A stretch of DNA of 64,000 nt, from NCBI GenBank assembly GCA_905221605.1, contig CAJNDS010002829.1, positions 144,501 through 208,500 on the forward strand. The letters run 5' to 3'. The notes under the pieces are model-generated. The model was given only the letters and a program-made list of their open reading frames with translations. It was not told where the DNA came from and made no database searches. This document shows positions 1-11,402 of this stretch, piece after piece. This stretch comes from Symbiodinium natans. Lineage: Eukaryota; Sar; Dinophyceae; Suessiales; Symbiodiniaceae. The first letter of the stretch is position 1. Every line of letters begins with the position of its first letter. Position numbers and translations under genes: made by a program.

Positions 1-1565
1 TCATCCCCTGCATTGTTGTCATGTCCCGCCTCCGGCCCACGCCCGCTTTGCTCGAAGTCCCTGTGGCACATGGCAAGCCTATCCCGGACCCCGAAACACC
101 TGGTCGTCACTGGCCTGATCACGGAGCCCAGGCGCTCCAAGTTGCTCTGGGCCTGATGGCACAATATGGTACAAGACGCTTCCCAACATGCTCTCATCTT
201 TGCCACTTACAACTTATACCGTGGTATGACTTCTCAGCTGGCTTCCGCACAGTCGAAGTTTTGCTGCAATCCAGGATTTTCTGCCCACTTTAGAGTCATC
301 CGCGACCACCCCTCCTGCCCAATCATTCCAATCTTGGGGCTTGGCATGCTCGACAGCTTTTCTGTCGTCACACAGCTCGATGTGGCGCGGCAACCTGTCA
401 CGATGCAGTAAACCATGAACCGTTTCGTCGCGGCCTGTCTTTCTTTCTTGCTTTTCCACCTAGCACTGTCGCGTCACCGGAACAGCGTCGAGGTTCAAGA
501 CCGTCTGGAACTTGTTTCGCCAAAAGTGCAATGCAGCTCCTGGTCTTGGGGGCCTTTGGACCCGCAGTAGTCCCGAAGTCTGACACAGGCAGTTACCACA
601 GCTCACGTCTTACATACTTCAACGCTCCACGCTTTGCCAAGAAGTGCTCCATTGGGAGAGCATCAAGATGGTTGTGAGGAAGACTAAATATGATATCCTG
701 GCCCGTCATTAGCAGTATGACTCATCGTGACTCATCGTCGTGACGCTAAGATTGAAACCCACGCAATGGCATGCTCTCTCGCATCTGGGCTACATCGGGC
801 TACACATTCATGCTAGACAGACTGAAACTTCTTGAGGGTCACTTCTAGCCGCTTCAATGGTGTCTCAATGGGCGATTCGAATGCACAGCCAACAGCACCC
901 GAATGCGACCTACAGTAACAGGAGCACTCGTCAAACTAGGCTGCGGCGTTGTTCGCGAATCCGTCGAAAATTCAATGCGAGTTTGGGCTTGCGATGTTTT
1001 CCATGTTTGCGTGTGCAGTTGCTTTCGAGCGCATGTCCGAAAACAACATCGAAACGACTGCAAATAACATCCTCGGATGTTGCTTGTAGGAAATGCTGTT
1101 ATTTACTCTGAAGAGTTTAGTTCTGCAAGCTTGTTCCGTCTGGTTCAGCAAACCTACCTCACGTTCGGGCAGTACGCCTTCCGCGCACGTGAGAACACAT
1201 GACCGTCCCTGAAACCTCCCACAATGCCCTAAACCTAAGGGTGTCAAGCTAAAACCTAGAGCCTAAGAGATGTTCGAAGTACAAACTCAGATTCTGCTCC
1301 GGAAGTACAGGTACACTTCATTCAGACTGCTATCCGACTGTGTTGGGTGTCCTTGTCCGCCCGCTACCACCCTCCCTCCCCGCCTCCTTCTCCCCCCCTG
1401 CGCTACCAACACCTGAAAACCTTAAGTAGAAGTATGAGGCATGAAAAACACGCAACAAGTAAGGCAGTAGATGGCAGACCTTTTGCCAAACTTTCTCTCT
1501 TGCTCACGGACGACACGGATCCCCTGCATGGCGTCGTCAATGTGTTGTTGTTTTTTTATTATTCC

Positions 1566-1600
<35 letters not shown>

Positions 1601-2200
1601 GAGATCATTGATACCGTTCGGAGGCTCGCGAGGCTTACAACGAAGTAAGGAAGCAGATGGCAGTAAGGTTGTAGTTGTGCTGTCATTCACAGCAAGTTTG
1701 CAACCGGGTGTTGCAAGTGACTAGGGTGCCAGATCTGCAAACAACTGCCCAAAACATAGCTCTCACGCCTACTTAAAAGTCTCGCACCTTCGCGCAATAC
1801 ATGTCAATACTCATTCTATCCCTGTCCACACCTAGTCTTCACCGCATTAATGCTGAGTCCTGCACGTCTGCTGGACTCGTTCGCGCCTTTGCGACACTTT
1901 TGTGCCCGTTTTGCGAACCCTTGTGCGACCCATGCGACCAGCGGCTTCAATGATTCATTCTTGATTGCCCTTCAAGGCTTTCAGTGAGTTAAGTGGTGTG
2001 ACTTGGGTTGCAATACGCTTGTGTGCCTGGGCAGTTGAACACACTCCGTCCACATCAATGGGAAGGTAGGGCAATGGCGAGACGATGGACGCACCAAAGC
2101 GTTGGGCGCGCAAAGGTGTCTGTCGCCTCAGCCAGAACTGCGTGCATTAAACAATTCGGTTAAAGCGCCTTGTCTTCACCTGGCGCGGTCTCTTCCTGAC
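1..2200. other. No supported gene
   Basis: I see no exon with convincing composition and splice signals here. Short open frames exist on both strands but none has a codon pattern or flanking signals I would defend. The stretch contains a CT microsatellite near 1569-1597 and a few TTTAGGG-like heptamers in passing, which are too isolated to be telomeric. Confidence 0.5.
1569..1597. repeat. (CT)n microsatellite
   Basis: About 14 uninterrupted CT dinucleotides are visible in otherwise ordinary sequence. Confidence 0.95.
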
Positions 2201-2344
2201 GGTGCGTTTCTGCGTACGCAGCAAGAGAACAGCTTTTCAGGATGCTGAAAAACTATTTTTTGACACGTAAACCGTAAACTGCTGTAAATGTCTTGTTCCA
2301 CATCCTTGTGCAGTCTGTTGTATAAAGAGGCGAAAACGCTGTAT

Positions 2345-3118
2345 CCCTCCCCCAAACCCCCAACCCCCCCCCCCCCCAACAAACCCCCCCAAACAAACCA
2401 ACCCCTCCAAACAAACCCCCCCAAACAAACCACCCCCCAAACAAACCCCCCCCACCCCAAACAAACCCCCCCCCCCCCACCCAAACAAACCACCCCCTAA
2501 CAAACCACCCCCCCTTTCAAGGGGGGGGGGGGGGGTTTGGGGGGGGTTTGTTTGGGGTTGTTTGGGGGGTGGTTTGTTTGCGGGTGGTTGTTTGGGGGGT
2601 GGCTTGTTGGGGGGGTGGTTTGTTGGGGGGGGGGGGGGTTTTGGGGGGGGGGGTGGTTTGTTTCGGGGGTGGTGTTTTGGGGGGGTGGTTTGTTGGGGGG
2701 GTGGTTGGTTGGGGGGGGGTGGTTGTGTGGGGGAGTGGTTTGTTTGGGGGGTTGTTTGGGGGGGTTTTTTCCCCCCCCCCCCCCCCCCAACCAAACCCCC
2801 CCCCCTCCTCCACCCCCCCCCCCAAAACAACCCCCCCCCCCCCCCCCCCAAAGAACCCCCCAAACAAACCCCCAAACCAAAACCCCCCAAACACCCCCCC
2901 CACACAAACCCCCAAAAAAACCTCCACACAAACCCCCAACCAAACCCAAAAACAAAACCCAACCCCCCCACCCCCCCCAACCCCAAAACCCCCCCACCCA
3001 AACCCCCCACCCAACCCCCCACCCAAACGCCCCCACCCAAACCCCCCCCACCCAAGCCCCCCCACCCAAGCCCCCCCACCCAAGCCCCCCACCCAAGCCC
3101 CCCCACCCAAACCCCCAG
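2345..3118. repeat. Strand-switching C-rich/G-rich low-complexity block
   Basis: Positions 2345-2519 are runs of C broken by AAAC/AAAC-like words. Positions 2520-2767 are the complementary G-rich type (GGGGTTTG words). Positions 2770-3118 return to the C-rich type. The central block can therefore pair with either flank, and the G runs fit G-quadruplex formation. It begins about 20 bases beyond the inferred 5' splice site of the minus-strand exon 3139-3342, so it is probably intronic. The long frames across it are low-complexity artefacts. Confidence 0.95.
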
Positions 3119-3138
3119 GAAAGAACTAGTGAAATTAC

Positions 3139-3342
3139 CTGAGTCTGACTGGTATAGGCTGCATAGGCACCAAATTGGAGTTGAAAGAGGGCCACCCAGA
3201 ACCGAAACAAGTGCTGGATAGTCCCGGCAAAGCACGTGCTCACGAACATCACAAAAGACTGTCGCAATGACTTGAAAGATTTTGAAATTGCTGCATGCTC
3301 CTCAGGATCATGCGCAGGTGTAACTTCGCTGAAACTTGTGTC
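3139..3342 (-). CDS. Internal exon of an unrecognised gene, hydrophobic
   Basis: This is a 68-codon open exon, phase 0 to 0. It is bounded by a pyrimidine-rich acceptor ending GCTGAG before GACACAAG and by a GT donor after ACTCAG. The peptide starts DTSFSEVTPAHDPEEHAAIS. It then has a stretch rich in Phe, Val and Leu (for example SFVMFVSTCFAG and HLFRFWVALFQLQFGAY) that could be one or two membrane or buried helices. The next intron would hold the C/G-rich block. A further exon may lie around 2240-2330 (peptide near LYNRLHKDVEQDIYSSL), but its limits are unclear. I do not recognise the family. Confidence 0.5.
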
Positions 3343-5239
3343 CTCAGCATGGGGAATGTGGAGAAGACAAGAGGCATCTCTGAAACGGCTGAGATTCGTG
3401 CTTGCTGTGTGCCTGCGCTCACATCTGCAAACGTCAGCACCTCGACACTGCTCTGTTACGCAGAAAGCAGCACTGGAAACATAGAAGTCTGAAGGATTCT
3501 GGGTTGCCGACCTCTGCTTGCCCTGAGTGGAAGAGCGAATCTTCCTTTGTACCATACAGACAAACGATCCCCAGTCACTTGAATGTTGTGTAACGAGACA
3601 TTCAGGCCACACATGGCCACACGACATCAAGCAAAGTTCAGCTGCCGACAACGCGATCAATAATGCACTCCCAAAGCATGCTGTGAAATCGCCATGCAGT
3701 TGCAACTATGAGCCCTTTGAGCCAGGATACAGTAAGTCTGGGGAGGCATGGAAGACTGATGCTCTCTCCGAGCTGGTGGCCTAGAGCTCTGCAAAAACTC
3801 ACATCGACTGACCGAGAAACATTGCAGCTGATGCTGTCTCAAGAAGCACTTTCCTGCCTCCGCTCTTCGCATGCCGACAGGTGTAGTATTGCTGTCGTAA
3901 GGACCTGAAACGAGAAATCTGCAACACTCTCTACGATGCTCTTTGTTCGTAGAGTGTGTCTAGAAGCTTCGGTATAGCAAGCAAGCGCAGCATCCAGATC
4001 CGAGCGGCAGACGGGGTCGGCAAGCGCTGTGGCGGAGCCCCATTCATCAGTCATGGCGTCAGCTCGAATGTCGGCCGCATCCCATAGCTAGCCCACTTTA
4101 TCTGACTACAAGGTGAAAGAAAAGTACAACAATGCAGAAGCGCCGGTTGTCGGGGTGCTTATGCCATGCCGATGGGAACCCTAATGATTCGGAGCTCATG
4201 CTCATCATGGTGCTGTGAATCACGCCTCCAAGGCACATGCAAACACTGCCAAGGGGCCGTGAACTCGGTGCCTTCTTCTCCAACGCGACCGCCTGACCCA
4301 ATCGATCTTGGCGGTCCTGCTGCAGTACTTCGATGTCTGTAGGGTGCCCTCGTCATGCTAGGCTCACTCCAGATCACTCCAGTAGCATCGGGTATCATGC
4401 AGGCACCTGCACCTTGCATGACAGTGTCACCCTCTGAGAGTGTCACCTACTTCCACTAGAGTCACTAGATGTCCGGACTGGCCATGGTGGGCGGAAGCGA
4501 GGCAGGGTGCTGTTTTAGAAGGCCATCAGCTGTGCCGACATGCGGTGGCAAAAGACTTCTCAACTTCTTTCGCTCTTGTCTTGCGCATTATGTGTAGCAT
4601 AGGTCAAGTTGCTAAAAGGCAAGGGCCATTCACGCAGCTGACATGTGCTAAGCATCGCTAAGATCACGTCAGAAATAGTTAGACTCACGCTTCCCTTTCG
4701 TAAGCATAGCCTGCCATCGTGTTTGCGACAGTATGTGCACCCTGTTCCAAGTGTTCGTCTCAGCTTGTTGGAGCCGGGAACATGAAGGGGCCTGTTGATT
4801 TCAGCGTGGGCCAGATGGTCGGGCTGAGGATAGGCTGCACTGGGTTCGGGGACAATATCGCAACTTGCCAGATTCCCATTGCAACCCGGTGCTGCGAAAG
4901 CCGTGCCGACGTAGGATATTCACAACTTCTTCCAACAAAGTGAGATAGCCTGAAGAAATTCTATGATCTCAGCACACCGCAGAAATTCCCAGAATCAGTA
5001 GTATTCACGGTAAGCATCGGTAAGCAATATCTCGTATAGTACAGACTCCATCCGTCTTGACATCACCAACTCCCCTGAAGCAGCTTTCACTTTTGTGTCG
5101 TGACATTTGCCACGTGTCTGTGTGCAAAGCACGGGTAAGCCTGCAATCGTGTGCCTCTCTTCGCAGATAGACTAACGGCAGAGCATGCAGCGGTATGCAG
5201 CAGTTCTGCACGATGCGCAAAATAGCCCGTGGCTGTACC
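3343..5239. other. Spacer or intron with possible minus-strand exons
   Basis: A minus-strand open segment at about 3850-4020 reads plausibly as protein (around DPVCRSDLDAALACYTEASR) and may belong upstream of the 3139-3342 exon. I could not fix its borders. The remainder shows no feature I can defend. Confidence 0.3.
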
Positions 5240-5368
5240 TCAAAATCTGAGCAGCGCAGCTGAAGCGAAATCATTAGCGTCCATGAGCAGCCTGATGTGC
5301 CTGAGGCCGATCGCATCTTGACTGCTGAGGATCTGCAACTGTGCTCTGCCCATGCCCAGATGACACTC
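5240..5368 (-). CDS. Terminal exon of an unrecognised gene
   Basis: This is a 42-residue minus-strand terminal exon ending in TGA. It follows an acceptor GGCCACAGTCAG with G as the first exon base, in phase 0. The peptide includes LGMGRAQLQILSSQDAIGLR and ends DFASAALLRF. The frame stays open upstream to 5479, so the exon may be longer. No domain is recognised. Confidence 0.45.
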   Translation of the reverse strand, partial: ECHLGMGRAQLQILSSQDAIGLRHIRLLMDANDFASAALLRF

Positions 5369-5914
5369 CTGACTGTGGCCTTCGCTCATCCACTTCGGAA
5401 CTTGCCCAGAATGTGTAGAGAGCATACAATGGCCATGAACACGAGAGAGAGCACCAGTACCTTGAAGCGTCGTGCACATTATGAAGAAACAAGGCTGCAG
5501 AGCACACGCATTGCAAAAACAGAAACCTGATGTTCCTTAGGATGCATCATGGAATCATAGCGATTCATGGTACGGGCTGCCCAGGACCCCAATTACCCAA
5601 CGTACTCGAACCTACATGAAAAACTCTGGATGTCGGCCTACGTCGCGCGCTTTTCAATGTTCCCCGTCACTTTACAAGGGTTTTAAGGGGCGTCGCTTTT
5701 CCATGTTCCCCGTCGCTTTACAGTGTTTTTGACACTTCAGCATGCAAATGTCCTACCAAGATAAAACCCCAATTACCATAGTTTTGACCCTTGCTCACAA
5801 GTTGGAACACAGTCTCGCAACGGTCATCGGACATGTCAGAAGGGTGCGACTGCGGCTGTGAGGTTCCAGCGCCGCTAGGCATGCTGCCCTACATCCCCGA
5901 AAATGCTCGAGTAC

Positions 5915-6832
5915 ATATTCGAGCCTGTAAGCAGTTTGAACCTGAAATGGTTGATGGCGTTGTTTTGCATGTTCATCTTGTTAAAGTGTTGTTCGACAGG
6001 TTTCAGCAATTCGCAGCTGAGATTTCAAATGATGCTCCCATGCAAAGAACAAGCCCTGGCAGTTCGCAGCGTAGACGTATCTGGGGTAAGCAAAGTGTTT
6101 CATGTCCCACTAGTTCTAAGCCGTCTTTTCATGAAGACAGCCTTAAAAGTTTCGTCAACCTGTTTAAGCAAGGCTTGCCGATTGACGGAGGTGTTTGGGA
6201 CGACGTCATGAGGGCTTATCCCAGATACGCTTATGCGCGTAAAGAAGTCATCATCACGAGTAGAATAGACCTTCACGTCGCGATGGAGGATATCTCATGG
6301 GGGAATACTATTAAGAACATCCCAGCCATGCGGCTTGTGTTAAACTTTGTTCTTACTTCCCAATGGTATTTTCCTGAAGGGCAATCTTCTACGCGACAGT
6401 CGTGGGTCGAACTAGTCTGCGAATTCGTCGCGAGGTATGGGTTCGTAGGTGGCTTTGTGACGAAAGGGATGCCCATGTCACGTATGACCCGTAAGTTGAA
6501 AACTTACGTTGTGAAAGTGTTCGAAGCAGCTGGACATCCCATTCAGACAGTGAGTCGAATATCCCATCTTCGTGATTTCTTTGGAGGCGATGTGGCCGGT
6601 TTGGTTGGCAGTATGAGATTAAACCATCCCAATCATGTTTGGGCAACGCTTATTTCTGCTGCGCTCGATCCTGGCAAAAGGCCTTGTGGGCAGCGACAAG
6701 CGAATGCCCGTTGGATTCCTGATTTCCTTTCCCCAGTCTGACTCTTGTTCTCTCCATCTCCCTCTTCATCGATCCTCAGACATGTGGCTAATTCAGCCAC
6801 TTCGACGCTCGTGAGGCTTAGAAGTAAGTGTC

Positions 6833-6867
<35 letters not shown>

Positions 6868-6875
6868 TCGAGCCT
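5915..6875 (+). mobile_element. 5'-truncated LINE-like retrotransposon with target-site duplication
   Basis: A 12-base direct repeat, ATATTCGAGCCT, occurs at 5915-5926 and again at 6864-6875. The second copy starts right at the end of a run of about 29 A (6836-6864). The segment between is therefore a candidate poly(A)-tailed insert of about 935 bp with its target-site duplication, the usual outcome of target-primed reverse transcription. It carries the C-terminal part of an open frame (ending 6741), then about 95 bp of 3' UTR and the tail. No 5' promoter or reverse-transcriptase core is present, so the copy is 5' truncated and inactive. Family assignment to a LINE is an inference from structure. 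Confidence 0.6.
5927..6741 (+). pseudogene. C-terminal fragment of a retroelement-type protein
   Basis: This open frame runs from inside the insert to TGA at 6739-6741. It is open upstream to 5791, but that part precedes the target-site repeat and is probably host sequence. Visible features are a basic patch around SSQRRRIWGKQ, then SWVELVCEFVARYGFVGGF, and a lysine/arginine-rich segment SRMTRKLKTYVVKVFEAAGH. The Trp-rich segment resembles, from memory, the C-terminal region of algal and dinoflagellate LINE polyproteins. No YxDD catalytic motif is present, as expected for a truncated copy. It could instead be the retrocopied end of a host mRNA. Confidence 0.5.
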
Positions 6876-7153
6876 TTGCCCGACACCTTCCGTTCGAATT
6901 GCCCGACTCTCCTCGAATGTCTCCCGTCTTCCCCAGGACATCCCAGGACCATTTCACGTGATCACTTGCGTTTGAGGCTTGAATGGATTGAGGTCAACAG
7001 GTTCCGAAAGGGAGTCTCAGCTCGGCAAAAAGCATGCAAAAGCCTGCAGAAAAGCTGTGTATACTCAAAACTGCGATTGCAACTTCAAGGTCACGGTGGT
7101 CGGTCCGACTTTCAAGCCGGGAGCATCGTCTGAGTAGAACTTCAGGATTCCAC

Positions 7154-7272
7154 CTGCAAGGTGGCGCTGTCACAGATTGCGAAAAGCCTCGCATTGCAAT
7201 TCGCAAATGTACTTCTGACATTTCTGACGGCCCCGCAGAAGAGGAGAGCCGTTCGCCGAAGTTCAGAGCTCG
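7154..7272 (-). CDS. Possible internal exon, unknown
   Basis: A minus-strand open segment reads ALNFGERLSSSAGPSEMSEV and continues to PPCR, followed by a GT donor (TTGCAG then GTGGAAT). The upstream border is uncertain because the 9-bp minisatellite begins about 20 bases away. It may be the second coding exon after 7596-7785. Confidence 0.35.
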
Positions 7273-7294
7273 ATCGTCAAGATCGTCAAGGGGG

Positions 7295-7397
7295 GTGCGA
7301 TGGGTGCGATGGGTGCGATGGGTGCGATGGGTGCGATGGGTGCGATGGGTGCGATGGGTGCGATGGGTGCGATGGGTGCGATGGGTGCGATGGGTGC
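7295..7397. repeat. 9-bp minisatellite (GTGCGATGG)n
   Basis: About 11 almost perfect copies of a 9-base unit are visible. All frames through it are open because the unit is a multiple of three. Confidence 0.95.
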
Positions 7398-7595
7398 GCC
7401 TCCGGCAGCTTTGCGCCCGCTGTTGGCGCCCTGAGTGGCTCCGCCGCCGGCCCTGGTCAATATTCAATGCTTGCAGAGTCTCTTGTCGATACCATCCTAT
7501 ATGCAGTTTCGCTCTCTAGAGTCAGCTTCCGCAAGGACGGGTCTGCCTGAATACGAACACTAACAACGTGCAGAGCTATTGCTGCGAGTGCAAGC

Positions 7596-7785
7596 CTGGC
7601 ATTGGAGCGGCGCGCCAAAGCTGTTCTGGACTTGGTAGGGGATAGTAGTGCAAGTTTGCTTCAAACTTGAAAGCTCGACGCACATTCGATACAGCAGGAC
7701 TGAAGAACACACTCTCTGTCCAAGGTACTCCCCCAACCGATGCAGCGGCTGAGCCACGTCCAGTGGATCCTCCAGCGTCTGCCAT
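7596..7785 (-). CDS. Possible N-terminal exon of an unrecognised gene
   Basis: ATG at 7785-7783 lies one base past an acceptor-like CGTTTCAG, which could be a spliced-leader acceptor or an ordinary 3' splice site. The frame encodes MADAGGSTGRGSAAASVGGV, then a more structured part including SVFFSPAVSNVRRAFKFEAN and LHYYPLPSPEQLWRAAPMP. It is followed by a candidate GC donor (phase 1). The small-residue-rich start is typical of a protein N terminus. The next exon may be 7154-7272. The function is unknown. Confidence 0.45.
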
Positions 7786-7899
7786 CCTGAAACGAAGTGA
7801 CACGACCGCAACGAAACATCCGCACTGGTCTCTGGAGTGCGTCCGGATCTGAGAGAAGCGGCCTCCAAAATATCTGCTCCGACTTTGTCCTAGGGGAGG

Positions 7900-9300
7900 G
7901 GGGGCTGTCGAGCCAAAAAGCCACCGAGTAGCGAGCGTTGATTTCTGGCAATAAGCTCATTGCACTCTTTGTCTTCCAGCAGAACCCCTTTGCTCACATC
8001 GCACGCTGCACTTCTCCGGCGAAGTGCGTCTCAGGACCCAAGTATACCTCCAAAGAGGCTGCCATGATTCTTGGACTGCACAACGAATCTTGTACCCATG
8101 GTGGTCCAAGTCTTGGCCAACTACCTGTACCAGTGAAAGCTAGGGGTGTGTGGCCTTGAGGGGGGTGTAGGCTTGGTGGGGGGAGGACAGGGCAAGGCCG
8201 AAACTATGAAACTTGTTGTCAATGCTGTTGCAAGGTGACGTGCTGCGATGTTCTCGTAATGTTGCTATTGATGGTGATGCTGATGACCCGCTCGTCACCA
8301 ATTTTGATGATGTGGTTGTTAATGCTGCTAGTGGTGGCGCCGGTGATGCTGTTAGTACTGCTGCTGCAAAACACATGTACCGCCGAAGGTAGCTTGCCAG
8401 GGCACCTCCGGCGGGCTACTGTGACACATCCTTTCTGCCTCGAACAGAATTTTAGGTCGTGACCATTCGTGCTGTATTTACAGAAACCTTCGTTGCTGTT
8501 GATGATGCAATGCTGCGCGGACCATGAAGAATCAACCAAGCGATCTGGTCCTAGCACTTGCTCAGCTTCCGCTGCTAGCGCATGTAGCAACGAAAGGCTG
8601 GTTCGACAACCAGAATCAGAAGAATAAAAATTTCTTCAGGGAACACCAAGTCAACAGGCTGAAACGTTTGGAAGTACGCATACTTCTTATTTTGGTGCCT
8701 GAGCTGAACATGGCCAAGGGATGCTGAAGTATGCTAAAGCATTGTTAAGCACAGAAGGGCACCACGCGATCCAAGAGCATGCGGCAGCTCTTCTCCAACC
8801 GCAAGGCCTTCGAATCTTCACTGCGCAAATCTCTATGAGGTGCACAAATGAGTCTCAGTGTATGTGGCATGGAGAAGTCCTGTTGAGTTTAACGGCCACA
8901 CCTCTCCCAGCAAACGTCGGGCAGAGAGGTGACGCGTATCTGAAAACAGCAACATCATTAACTCCATGCTCCGTGAGGTATCGTGAGCACTAGACATGGT
9001 CGTGTACATGTGACGACGCTCAGGGCGGAACGATTGAGGCGAAGGCAGAGCCCTGAGAGTAGGCCATCCGCTGAGCGGCGCCACACCTCAGGGTCGCCAG
9101 CTGCATCGAGCCCCTGCATTTCAACCTATTTTCACTATCAGTTGCACCCGCTTTGAGGTGCTTACTCTGACGAAATCGCTTTCAGCTTCCGCTCGGGTCT
9201 CTGAGATGCTATCGCAGGCCCTTTCAGCCTGCACAAGACGAGTCCAAGTTCATCTTGCGACAACGTAGCAACCAAATTGGTAAACTGGGTGCACCTCACA
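7900..9300. other. No firmly supported gene
   Basis: A degenerate GATGnTG-rich patch lies at 8250-8360. A short minus-strand segment near 8490-8560 (ALAAEAEQVLGPDRLVDSSW) looks codon-like but has no clear borders. Nothing else is defensible. Confidence 0.35.
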
Positions 9301-9350
9301 AAGAAGAAGAAGAAGTAGTAGTAGTAGTAGTAGTCGTCGTCGTCATCGTG
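9301..9350. repeat. Triplet microsatellite AAG/TAG/TCG
   Basis: Short blocks of GAA, GTA and GTC triplets follow one another without interruption. Confidence 0.9.
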
Positions 9351-9937
9351 CGGACAGCAGCCACAGCAACAGCAGTAATAGTAGTGGTCGTCGTCGCCAC
9401 CATGGTCGAAGTTGTAGCCGTAGTCGTCATAGATACCAGTACTAAGAATATGTCCAGCACTGACAGTATAAATCATCTAGTTACTGGCACCATGGATGCT
9501 ATCATCGTGTGGGCATGGGTGCTCTGGCCGCTCGCACGCTCTCAGTCCCACGGAAATCCAGCGCCCAAACCCTCACCACCCTTATGTAGCGCTCTGCGAC
9601 TTTGGCGCAGTTTCCAGGTTAGCCTTTTGCGGAAGGCCTCTCCTCTCCCGGCTGTGGGGGTCCGCGGCATTGGCGGTGGCAAGTCATAATACTAGTACTG
9701 ATAAAGCCAGAATACAATTCGACAACTTACGAATCCGCGGTTCTAATTAATGCTCCCCTCCTCCCCTTTGCATTTGGAAATAGACACGAGGAATATTGGG
9801 GCAAAAACTGTGAGGGGGGGAGGGAGGGAGTGTTCCGCTTGCATCGTGTTCTTATTCTTGGCTTGTTATGCTCTTCTTCTTCTTCTTATTCTTCTTATTC
9901 TTCTTCCTTCTGCCCTTCATACTCTTGTATTCCTCTT

Positions 9938-10183
9938 CTCCTCTCCTGTTCCTCTCCTGTTCCTCTCCTGTTCCTCTCCTGTTCCTCTCCTGTTCCTCTC
10001 CTGTTCCTCTCCTGTTCCTCTCCTGTTCCTCTCCTGTTCCTCTCCTGTTCCTCTCCTGTTCCTCTCCTGTTCCTCTCCTGTTCCTCTCCTGTTCCTCTCC
10101 TGTTCCTCTCCTGTTCTCCTCCTGTTCTCCTCCTGTTCTCCTCCTCGCCTCCTCGCCTCCTCGCCTCCTCGCCTCCTCGCGTC
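9938..10183. repeat. 11-bp minisatellite (TTCCTCTCCTG)n with 7-bp tail array
   Basis: About 17 copies of an 11-base pyrimidine unit run to about 10118. A shorter (TTCTCCTCCTG) variant follows, then six copies of a 7-base CTCCTCG unit. The strand is almost purely pyrimidine, so H-DNA formation is possible. Confidence 0.95.
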
Positions 10184-11400
10184 CTGCTGCAGCCTCGAAC
10201 TCCACAAAAACAAGACGCGCTTGCTGAACTACTTTACGCAACCTGACTTTGTTTTGTTTTGCTGTCGGGGGGGGGGGGGTTATGCAGGGCTTTTCCACAA
10301 GGGTCTCATTGTGAGCACGGGCTGGCCGAAGAGCAACACAGAATCGTTTCCCGAGTCGTTAGGATGACCAATGTCTGGCCCTAGATTGGGGCCTCGGAGG
10401 GGCACTGAGAAGATATATATACTAACTAAATACATGAATTATACGAATAATATTATTGCGCGCGCAGAATAGCATCGCTGCGAAAGAATACTAAGAAGAA
10501 TACGCAGCAGAAGAACACTAACCCTAAACTTACTTTCATATTCATCATACGAATGATACTATCATATTGACGAAGCTACCCCTACTCCTGCCAAGCATTA
10601 CCAATCATAGCACTCCATTAACTACACAAATCATACCAAGCGAGTACTCCTACGAGAACTAGAATAGTCTGTATAGTCTGTACAATACTAAAAGAGTAGG
10701 CCTCGCGGAGCCAGCTGGCAAGCAGTACGATCGCGACATGGGAGAGATGCAGATGAACATCCTGCAAGCTCAATGACAAGGGCAAGCTTGACTCTAAGCA
10801 CTGTGCATCCTTTTTATGAGGTCTTGATTGGCATTCCGCAGAGGTCCTCCTGGCCAGGCCAGGCCCATTTTCTGGCGCGTGAATAGGCAGATGTCTCCTG
10901 TGCATACTGGGGGTTGCGCCGTTCTACGCTGTTCTGCGAAGTGCAGCAAACTGCGAAAGCCTGCAAGTCTGCGTGCCAGGCATCAAGCTGCGCTATCATG
11001 TCTGCCTCAGAGTCCCAACTCGCAAAGCAAGGAAAGCAGCCGCAAAGCTGAGCACAGCTACAGATCTCCTCTGTTGAGTTGCATAAAAGGTGACCAGGTC
11101 CGGGAGGGAAAAGGAGAAGGGCTTCTGCATCAGAACCTCCAAGGCCACCTCAGCTTCTTGGCGTATGCGTGATTGTGGAGTTTTTTATCGACTGTGATTC
11201 TGTGATGAATCTTCGACTTGGCTTCTCCTTAAAGAGGCAGGTGACCCACAGCCGACTCTCATCGATCAGTGGCGAGCCAGCAGCTCCATCAGCTCCTGCC
11301 GGATCCCACAAAGCCACACAAGGAAGGCCCTGTGTGCCTGCAATGTCTCAGTCAGAATTGTGATCAGGTTTGGCATGACGACTCACTGGGCGCAAACGAC
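10184..11400. other. No supported gene
   Basis: The stretch holds a poly(G) tract near 10267-10279, an AT-rich patch at 10410-10570 and generic sequence. No exon was identified. Confidence 0.4.
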
Positions 11401-11402
11401 AT

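Noticed and set aside
2237..3705. 332- and 402-codon minus frames
   Set aside because: Most of each frame is Gly/Trp/Pro translation of the C/G-rich block; only the upstream 3139-3342 part has exon character.
9750..10367. 205-codon plus frame rich in Leu/Ser/Cys/Pro
   Set aside because: It is the 11-bp pyrimidine minisatellite read in frame.
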